DNA of 38,791 nt from Nitrospiraceae bacterium UBA2166. Its GTDB lineage: Bacteria > Nitrospirota > Nitrospiria > Nitrospirales > UBA2166. Under the pieces are notes generated by a model. It was not told where the DNA came from and did no database searches. It saw only the letters and a program-made list of their open reading frames with translations. This document shows, in pieces, positions 33,163-38,791 of the stretch (within the stretch, counting starts at the first letter, position 1; the number at the start of each line of letters is the position of its first letter). The DNA is taken from positions 1 to 38,791 of the forward strand of contig DCWI01000118.1 in assembly GCA_002328825.1 (NCBI GenBank), given 5' to 3'. The position numbers and the translations under genes were made by a program.

Positions 33163-33798
33163 ATGCGAGTGATGAAAGATGGCGATGTTAGGCAATGGTA
33201 TCTCTATGGTCTCATGTTGATTGGGATTTTGGCACTTTTCCCCTATGTGGGATGCTCAAAATCATCTGAGGAGGGATCAGTGTCAGCGACGAAACTTCTT
33301 CCACCACCACCGCCTCCTCCGGATTATGCTGATAAACATATGCCTGAAGGGTGGTGGAGTGATCCGGAAATTATTGAACAGGGGCGTCAACTATATATTG
33401 GGGCGGAAAATATTGACGTTAATTGCGCTGCATGCCACGGGAAAAATGGCAAACCTGTGAAGAAAGGTGCGAGAGATTTCAGACAGAAGGAACGAATGGA
33501 AATGTATTCTGACAGTACGTGGTTTTGGCGTGTTTCGGAGGGTGTGAAAGGCACTAAAATGCCTGCTTGGAAAAAGAAATTGCCTAGCGAAGAGGACCGC
33601 TGGAAGATTATTTCCTATGAACGTACGTTTGGCTTAGATGGTCTTGGTTGGGATGTTGCGCGTGGGGAATGGGTTCCTGTTGCTGAACTAGGAAAACCAG
33701 TTGCAGAGACTGAAGGGATTCCTAGCGGAGAGGGGGCAGTGCCTGCTAGCGAGGATGCTCCACCTTCACACGGAGTCTCAGGACAGAGCGAGGGTTAG
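33163..33798 (+). CDS. Monoheme cytochrome c lipoprotein
   Basis: Starting at ATG 33163 (a GTG at 33151 is the alternative) the protein has 211 residues. A hydrophobic segment ends in a lipobox-like PYVGC (C31), so it is probably anchored by lipid to a membrane. A run of seven prolines (about residues 47-53) acts as a spacer, followed by the heme domain with CAACH (88-92) and the likely axial Met in GTKMPAW (M133). The tail after residue 185 is Gly/Ser/Pro-rich and probably disordered. It heads the bd-like/bc operon, ending two bases before the next start, and would carry electrons to or from that complex. Confidence 0.88.
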   Translation: MRVMKDGDVRQWYLYGLMLIGILALFPYVGCSKSSEEGSVSATKLLPPPPPPPDYADKHMPEGWWSDPEIIEQGRQLYIGAENIDVNCAACHGKNGKPVKKGARDFRQKERMEMYSDSTWFWRVSEGVKGTKMPAWKKKLPSEEDRWKIISYERTFGLDGLGWDVARGEWVPVAELGKPVAETEGIPSGEGAVPASEDAPPSHGVSGQSEG

Positions 33799-33800
33799 CC

Positions 33801-35588
33801 ATGAATCGATTTCGGGCGATAGCCGGCCTTACAGGGCTTCTGGTTTTTAGCGCTGCTGCAGCGTATGCGCAAGTTCCTGAGCCTCAACCGGTAGACCTGC
33901 CGTACGGCGGCAATCGTACTTGGACGTGGGTCGCCGCCCAGTTACACATTTTGTTCGCGGCTTTTATTTTAGGAGCCCCTATTTTTGTGGTGATTTGTGA
34001 ATGGATCGGGATGCGAAGCAAGGATCTGCGGTATGAGCGTTTGGCTAAAGAAGTCACTAAGGTTACCGCGATTTTGTATAGTATGACCGCCCTAACTGGG
34101 GCGTTGTTTATCTTTGTATTGCTGGTCGCGTATCCGCAGTTCACGAGCTGGTTTGTTGCTAGATTTTCGCCGATCTTTGCATTTATTTATCCTGGGCTGT
34201 TTATCGCTGAAACAATTATTCTGTATCTGTATTGGTATACCTGGGATGAGTGGCAAGGTCGGAAAAAGGCAAGGCATGTTGCACTGGGAGTTTTGCTGAA
34301 TATCATTGGAACGACCACATTGATTGTCATTAACGGACCAACTTCATTTATGAACACGCCGGCGCGGGCAGCTGGAGATGCAGATATTGATTTAAAAACC
34401 TTTGTGTTCGAGCAGGCATCGGTGTTTGAGTTGATCTATAATTTTAGTTGGATTCCATTGAATATCCATCGGTTCATTGGCAATGTTGTTTTTGGAGGCT
34501 TTATTGCTGGGCTTATTGCGGCTTATATGTACATGGCTGCGAAGTCTGATGAAGACCGAGCCTACTATGATTGGATGGGCTTTGTGGGAAACCTCATTGG
34601 TGTGGGAGCTTTGCTACTGTTGCCATTTGCTGGTTATCTTTTGGCCTATGAGTTTTTCGAGTATGACGCTTCGGTGGGGCCGTACATGATGGCCGACCAA
34701 CTCTCGATGTTTTTTGAAATGCAAGGCGCATTGGTTGGGCTTATTTTCCTGGCGAGTAACTATTATATTTGGCTCAGCATGAAACGGATTGAGGGGCTGG
34801 AAACTGTCCGTGGCACTATTGGGATGCCATTGATGATGATTCTGTTTCCCCTCGTCATGCTTCCAGCATTGCAATTGGCTCCACTGTATGAGGGAGTGAT
34901 CAGTTGGAGTGCGTTTTTTGGTTTGCTTATTGCAACGCTTGTACTTCCGCCAATTATCGCGAAAATTCCCCCATTCCGAAAATGGACGATGTCCCCAACG
35001 ACAATTATCAAGTTGGGATTTCTTATGGTGATTTTGGGGAATGCAATTTGGATGACGCCACATGCGTTTGTGGCAACCCAAGCTTTGGCCACACATGAAA
35101 CAGAGCTTCCCGATGTTGGCTTTACGATAGGGGCGTTTGCATATTCGACGACAGATCTTGCTCTTATGCCAACGAAAAACGTGGCTGTGGCTCTTATTGT
35201 TCTGGTGACCATCATTAATTTTCTCATCTACAATCGGGCAATTCGACGTGGGAGAATTCAATGGGGAAAGATTGATTTTATTTCACAATACGTTCTCATT
35301 TTTCTTGCGTTTAGTGCTATTTACACCATGTCGCTTATGGGGACAGTTCGTTCGTTGGTTAGAAAGTATTTCCATGTATATAATGTTTTGCCTGATTTTA
35401 CGACGCACTCGTTTACTCCCACTTTGGTCTATTCGGGGTACCTATGGATTGCGATCACGTTGACATTCTATGCGGTAGTAAGTTTCGCAATTTGGGTCAG
35501 CTTGAGGCCAGGACCTGAGAAGGCGAAGGTGCCTGTTTTAGCTCAAGGTGCAATCTCAGAGTCGTCAGTTCAGGCTCCGACCAAATAA
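33801..35588 (+). CDS. Cytochrome bd subunit I (CydA)-like membrane protein
   Basis: This 595-residue protein has a possible N-terminal signal segment (AYA/Q at 23) and about 12-14 membrane helices. The N-terminal half resembles CydA: a histidine in AQLHILFAAFILGAP (H49), Glu in PGLFIAETIILYLYWYTW (E137), NGPTSFMNTPARA recalling the CydA WMQxP region, and a second His in PLNIHRFIGNVVFGG (H223), all at candidate heme-ligand places. The quinol-binding GRQPW motif of CydA is absent. Such bd-like proteins are known from Nitrospira. Here the gene lies between two cytochromes c and upstream of Rieske/cytochrome b, with no CydB, so it is more likely a subunit of an alternative electron-transfer complex than a normal bd oxidase. 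Confidence 0.8.
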   Translation: MNRFRAIAGLTGLLVFSAAAAYAQVPEPQPVDLPYGGNRTWTWVAAQLHILFAAFILGAPIFVVICEWIGMRSKDLRYERLAKEVTKVTAILYSMTALTGALFIFVLLVAYPQFTSWFVARFSPIFAFIYPGLFIAETIILYLYWYTWDEWQGRKKARHVALGVLLNIIGTTTLIVINGPTSFMNTPARAAGDADIDLKTFVFEQASVFELIYNFSWIPLNIHRFIGNVVFGGFIAGLIAAYMYMAAKSDEDRAYYDWMGFVGNLIGVGALLLLPFAGYLLAYEFFEYDASVGPYMMADQLSMFFEMQGALVGLIFLASNYYIWLSMKRIEGLETVRGTIGMPLMMILFPLVMLPALQLAPLYEGVISWSAFFGLLIATLVLPPIIAKIPPFRKWTMSPTTIIKLGFLMVILGNAIWMTPHAFVATQALATHETELPDVGFTIGAFAYSTTDLALMPTKNVAVALIVLVTIINFLIYNRAIRRGRIQWGKIDFISQYVLIFLAFSAIYTMSLMGTVRSLVRKYFHVYNVLPDFTTHSFTPTLVYSGYLWIAITLTFYAVVSFAIWVSLRPGPEKAKVPVLAQGAISESSVQAPTK

Positions 35589-35608
35589 TCTACGGGGGCC
35601 TGCGCGCA

Positions 35609-36418
35609 ATGTTATGGTTTAATATCTTCAAGAAAACGTTCTTCGGGGCCTTGTTGTCATTGGTTGTATGGTGGGTCGCGGGAGCTATGCATTTTCCGTT
35701 TGTGTTCCAGGTGATGTTTGTATTGTATGTGGTGCTTGGGGTAGGCGTTTTTATTCTTCTTGATGCACCGTCCATGGCGCCACTTTCTGGTGGTATGGCA
35801 TTGGTTGGACTCGTTGTTTTCTATCTTGGAGTATCCGTGTTTTTTATTGGAGGCGCTGCGGTTCTTCCTCAATATGATCCTAGTGTTGAGAAGGGAAAAA
35901 TTCAGAAGTTGCTTGCACCGCGACTTGCGAAAACCGAGTATGGGCAGCAACTAGCACTTCAGAAACAAGTCGATGCGCTTAACCAGCAAGCGGAGTCCAT
36001 CATGGAGCGTTTGAGTGTTATTGGGGGAACAGCTGTTGCAGCGGTTGGTCCGGTAACAATGGAGTCAGGTCCATTTGATCTTGCGGCATTTGGGGATGAT
36101 CCTGTTGCTGCAGGCAAAGAAGTGTATAACCTGTATGAATGTTACAACTGCCACAAATTAGGTGGAAAAGGTGGAACCAAGAAGCGTGGCCCCCACATGG
36201 ATAACCTTGGGAATATTCTCACTAAAGAACAGATCAAGCAGAAAATTTTTGAACCTATGTTGTTTTATGCTGAAGGTTTTGAAAAGGAATATAAAAAAGG
36301 CCTAATGCCTAAAAAATATAAAGAACTGATGACAGATGGTGAACTTGAGGTTTTGGCTGCCTACTTGGTGACACTCAAGGATGCAAGCGTGAATACTCCG
36401 AAGCCTGTATTCCCCTAG
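35609..36418 (+). CDS. Membrane-anchored monoheme cytochrome c with coiled-coil spacer
   Basis: The protein has 269 residues from the ATG at 35609. The N-terminal third has two or three membrane helices (about 10-27, 29-51, 62-85), followed by a Gln-rich helical stretch (YGQQLALQKQVDALNQQAES, 111-130) that may form a coiled coil. The heme domain follows, with CYNCH at 178-182 and axial Met in GLMPKKY (M233). It sits between the CydA-like gene and the Rieske gene and would act as the cytochrome c1-like subunit of the complex. It is unlike classical c1, which has a C-terminal anchor rather than an N-terminal multi-helix anchor. Confidence 0.85.
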   Translation: MLWFNIFKKTFFGALLSLVVWWVAGAMHFPFVFQVMFVLYVVLGVGVFILLDAPSMAPLSGGMALVGLVVFYLGVSVFFIGGAAVLPQYDPSVEKGKIQKLLAPRLAKTEYGQQLALQKQVDALNQQAESIMERLSVIGGTAVAAVGPVTMESGPFDLAAFGDDPVAAGKEVYNLYECYNCHKLGGKGGTKKRGPHMDNLGNILTKEQIKQKIFEPMLFYAEGFEKEYKKGLMPKKYKELMTDGELEVLAAYLVTLKDASVNTPKPVFP

Positions 36419-36432
36419 AGTGAAATGGGGCT

Positions 36433-37368
36433 ATGTTGATGATGCAACCGAAGATTAAGATGAAGGTGTTTGGGTGTGATCGGGATGTTGGCGAGGTAGC
36501 CAATGTCATCGCTGATCCAGTTGCGAAGACCCTTAGTCATATTGTTGTTCGTACGGAAGATCGAGGTCAGAGGGTAGTTCCTCTCGATCAGATTGCAGAG
36601 GTGTCTGAAGGCGTGCGTCTTCGGTGTTCTGCTGTGGAGGTTTCAGGGTATCCGCTTCTATGCCGTGATGACTATACGACAGTTCATCAACAGGAGGTTG
36701 CGGGGCTTGAGGCGCGTTTGGATGTAGAGCCGGGAGAAACCCTAATTCCGATTCCCGAAGGCGACCGCGATATTCCTCGGCGTGGGTTTTTTACTAAGTT
36801 TACCGTTGTAATTAATGCTGTGTTGGCTCTCCCTCTAGTCTATCCTGTCTTAAAGTTTCTCATCCATCCAATGTATGGGGCGTACGATAATACGTGGGTG
36901 AAATTGGCGAGGGCGGATCAATTCTCAGATGTTGATGCTCCCAAAAGCTATCGGTTCAAGAAAACGCTTAAGGAAGGGTATTTGGAACGAACGTTTGATA
37001 AATCCCATTGGGCTATGAAAGCATCACCTGAAACGTTGGAGGCTATCTATCAAGGTAAGGATCGTGAGTTTCGCGATAAGAATGGTGATGTGTATTGGGT
37101 CAACCGAAAGGATGTTCCCTACATCGTATATTCTGGGAAGTGTCCGCATTTGGGTTGTGGTTACAAATGGCGAAGTACGAAAAAGTACGATATGGCGTTT
37201 TTATGCCCCTGTCATTTGACTATTTACAATATTGCAGGAAGTGTGTTGACGGGGCCGGCTCCGCGAGCGCTTGACGTTCTTCCAACACGTGTAACGCCTG
37301 GGGGTGATATTGAAACGATTGACGTTGAGTATAAGGCGGGTCTTGTAAAGCGAGTGAGGGTGATCTGA
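36433..37368 (+). CDS. Rieske iron-sulfur protein with N-terminal PRC-barrel-like domain
   Basis: The protein has 311 residues. Residues about 8-75 form a PRC-barrel-like domain (MKVFGCDRDVGEVANVIAD, SHIVVRTEDRGQRVVPLDQI). One helix follows (121-141), then a Rieske domain with box I KCPHLGC (ligands C237, H239; C242 for the disulfide) and box II CPCH (C258, H261; C260). Box II continues LTIYN, where most Rieske proteins have GSxF/Y. The domain also contains a long insert (residues 160-230). It would oxidise quinol together with cytochrome b. Starts at 36439 and 36442 are possible. One base overlaps the cytochrome b gene. Confidence 0.87.
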   Translation: MLMMQPKIKMKVFGCDRDVGEVANVIADPVAKTLSHIVVRTEDRGQRVVPLDQIAEVSEGVRLRCSAVEVSGYPLLCRDDYTTVHQQEVAGLEARLDVEPGETLIPIPEGDRDIPRRGFFTKFTVVINAVLALPLVYPVLKFLIHPMYGAYDNTWVKLARADQFSDVDAPKSYRFKKTLKEGYLERTFDKSHWAMKASPETLEAIYQGKDREFRDKNGDVYWVNRKDVPYIVYSGKCPHLGCGYKWRSTKKYDMAFLCPCHLTIYNIAGSVLTGPAPRALDVLPTRVTPGGDIETIDVEYKAGLVKRVRVI

Positions 37369-38447
37369 TGAGAAGGATCACAAAACAAATTTTTGACTGG
37401 TTTGATGAACGCGCCGGTCTCAGGGAACTCAGCGATAAAATGCTCAACGAGCCGATGCCGGGGGGGGCGAGATACGCTTATGTGTTCGGCTCGATTCTGG
37501 TGTACATTTTCATCATGCAGTTGGTAACTGGCATCTTGTTGATGTTCTATTACGCACCTACCGCTGATCATGCTTACGAGAGCACCCAATACATTATTCA
37601 TAACGTAGAATACGGATGGTTTATCCTGAGTTTTCATTTCTGGAGTTCATCCGTCATGGTGGTCATGGTGGTGATACACATGTCGCAGGTTTTTCTGTGG
37701 GGCGCATATAAAAAGCCAGGTGAGTTGGTGTGGGTGGTTGGCACTGTCCTGTTTGTGCTGGTTGTAGCGATGGGCTTCACTGGGTACTTGCTCCCTTGGG
37801 ATCAGCGCTCATTCTGGGCAACCACCGTCGGTATTGAAATCGCGGACAAAGTGCCTTTAGTTGGGGATTTTATTGGGCAGTTTCTTCGTGGCGGGCCAAC
37901 GACTGGGGCGCATACGATTAATCGGTTCTTTGTGCTGCATGTCATGATTCTTCCTCTGGCCATCATGGGTTTGGCCACTCTACATATTTACCTTTTTCGT
38001 AAGGCTGGGCCCGCAGGCCCGTACAAAGGCACCCATAGAGAATTGACGAAAACTAGTGAGTATTTTTTTCCTCGTCAGGTATACAAGGATAGCGTTGCCA
38101 TTGGGCTTGTGTTTTTAATCACCTGCGCACTCGCATTTTATGAGCCGGTTGAGTTGCTCCAAGAGGCGACTCCGGAGCCTGGAGATTATAACCCTGTTCC
38201 AGAATGGTATTTCTTGTTTCTTTTTCAGATGCTTCGTTATGAGATGTTTTCTGGCGAATGGGGACAAATTATTGGGTCGATCGTAATTCCGCTGGCTTTC
38301 ATGATCTGGCTGGTAGCAATTCCTTTCATATTTCGAAATCCCGAGAGGCGCCTGTGGAAACGGAAGATTGGTATTGCGACTTGGGCGCTTATTCTCTTTG
38401 CGGTCGCATGGTTGACATACGATTTCAGTATCACGGAGGTTCACTGA
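37368..38447 (+). CDS. Cytochrome b of a bc-type complex, b6/subunit IV fused form
   Basis: This 359-residue membrane protein carries two heme-binding His pairs: SFHFWSSSVMVVMVVIH (H90, H104) and H191, H206 in the FFVLHVMIL helix. The second pair is 14 residues apart, as in b6-type proteins, rather than 13. GFTGYLLPWDQRSFWATTV is the Qo-helix region and NPVPEWYFLFLF (PEW at 278-280) the quinol-site motif. After about residue 235 it continues with subunit-IV-like helices, so it is a fused but shorter form than mitochondrial cytochrome b. Its start overlaps the Rieske stop (TGATG). Confidence 0.93.
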   Translation: MRRITKQIFDWFDERAGLRELSDKMLNEPMPGGARYAYVFGSILVYIFIMQLVTGILLMFYYAPTADHAYESTQYIIHNVEYGWFILSFHFWSSSVMVVMVVIHMSQVFLWGAYKKPGELVWVVGTVLFVLVVAMGFTGYLLPWDQRSFWATTVGIEIADKVPLVGDFIGQFLRGGPTTGAHTINRFFVLHVMILPLAIMGLATLHIYLFRKAGPAGPYKGTHRELTKTSEYFFPRQVYKDSVAIGLVFLITCALAFYEPVELLQEATPEPGDYNPVPEWYFLFLFQMLRYEMFSGEWGQIIGSIVIPLAFMIWLVAIPFIFRNPERRLWKRKIGIATWALILFAVAWLTYDFSITEVH

Positions 38448-38791
38448 GTGCAGGTTCCAAAGGATCCTAACCTTTATCTGACGGTATTCACTGGAATTTG
38501 TGTGACAATTGTCATGATGTTCTGGATTCTTACACCAGAGTATACTCCTCACCTTGAGGAGGAAAGCGAACACACTGCTGTTGTAAAACCCGAGCAGGCA
38601 CTTGGGCAGGTTGATGCTATGCTCACTGCTGCTGAAACAACTCTTGCAGAGATGGATGTTGAGAAGGGTGGGGGAGGAACGGAATCAACAAATGGAGTCG
38701 CCAAAAAAATGTCTGCGGAAAATGATTCAGGCCTAGCCAATGTAATATCAACATCTGTTCCTGATGCTGGACACGATCATGCTGCGGGTGG
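38448..38791 (+). CDS. Single-pass membrane protein, 3' truncated by the window edge
   Basis: A GTG directly after the cytochrome b stop, with GGAGG at 38435-38439 upstream, opens a frame that runs to the end of the window (114 codons visible). The N-terminus MQVPKDPNLYLTVFTGICVT continues into one membrane helix (about 10-27), followed by an Ala/Glu/Thr-rich, probably flexible region ending near GHDHAAG. No heme motif is visible yet. The missing part could contain one, as a further cytochrome c would fit the operon. Same strand and tight spacing make it part of the complex or an assembly factor. Confidence 0.75.
   Translation, partial: MQVPKDPNLYLTVFTGICVTIVMMFWILTPEYTPHLEEESEHTAVVKPEQALGQVDAMLTAAETTLAEMDVEKGGGGTESTNGVAKKMSAENDSGLANVISTSVPDAGHDHAAG

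Overview
The window looks like chromosomal DNA of a Gram-negative respiratory bacterium, most likely a Nitrospira-like member of the Nitrospirota. This rests on gene content: a cytochrome bd-like protein inside a cytochrome bc operon, a siroheme sulfite reductase fused to a TusA domain next to cysH, and many exported proteins with signal peptides. There is no nitrite oxidoreductase, rRNA or tRNA gene here, so the assignment and any nitrite-oxidising lifestyle are inferences. GTG and TTG starts are frequent. I see no prophage, transposon or CRISPR array.

Layout. (1) 1-4287: an exported-protein block on the + strand. It holds three tandem outer-membrane beta-barrel-like paralogs (the first cut by the window edge), then two translationally coupled secreted proteins sharing a Thr-His-Gly-His/Gly-Pro motif, closed by a strong hairpin terminator. 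(2) 4307-5443: a cysteine-rich secreted protein and a leftward DUF3047 gene. (3) 5476-9978: heme genes hemE-hemG, then thiamine-thiazole genes thiS-thiG-thiE. (4) 9979-11700: a gene-poor stretch, an exported M23 peptidase and a DsrE-like protein. (5) 11784-14439, leftward: a zinc/manganese ABC transporter (binding protein, ATPase, permease). (6) 14725-20852: an Rrf2 regulator, the sulfite reductase-TusA fusion, cysH, an HxGH nucleotidyltransferase, a TrpD2-like protein and a DUF420-like membrane protein. (7) 21064-22657: a radical SAM protein and pyrE. (8) 22950-29827: a complete F-type ATP synthase operon, atpI-B-E-F-H-A-G-D-C. (9) 30028-31863: a phospholipid-type methyltransferase and a long-chain polyprenyl diphosphate synthase, divergent. 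(10) 31933-33099: two divergent membrane-anchored paralogs with His-rich motifs. (11) 33163-38791: a respiratory operon of lipoprotein cytochrome c, CydA-like protein, membrane cytochrome c, PRC-barrel/Rieske protein, fused cytochrome b, and a membrane-anchored protein that runs off the end.

How it fits together: the polyprenyl synthase probably supplies the quinone side chain, hemE-hemG supply heme, the bc/bd-like complex moves electrons between quinone and cytochrome c, and the ATP synthase uses the resulting proton gradient. The Rrf2-led block is assimilatory sulfate/sulfite reduction. The most unusual parts are the hybrid bc/bd-like operon with its non-standard Rieske protein, the divergent His-motif pair beside it, the secreted EF-hand/His-motif pair, and the three-part sulfite reductase.
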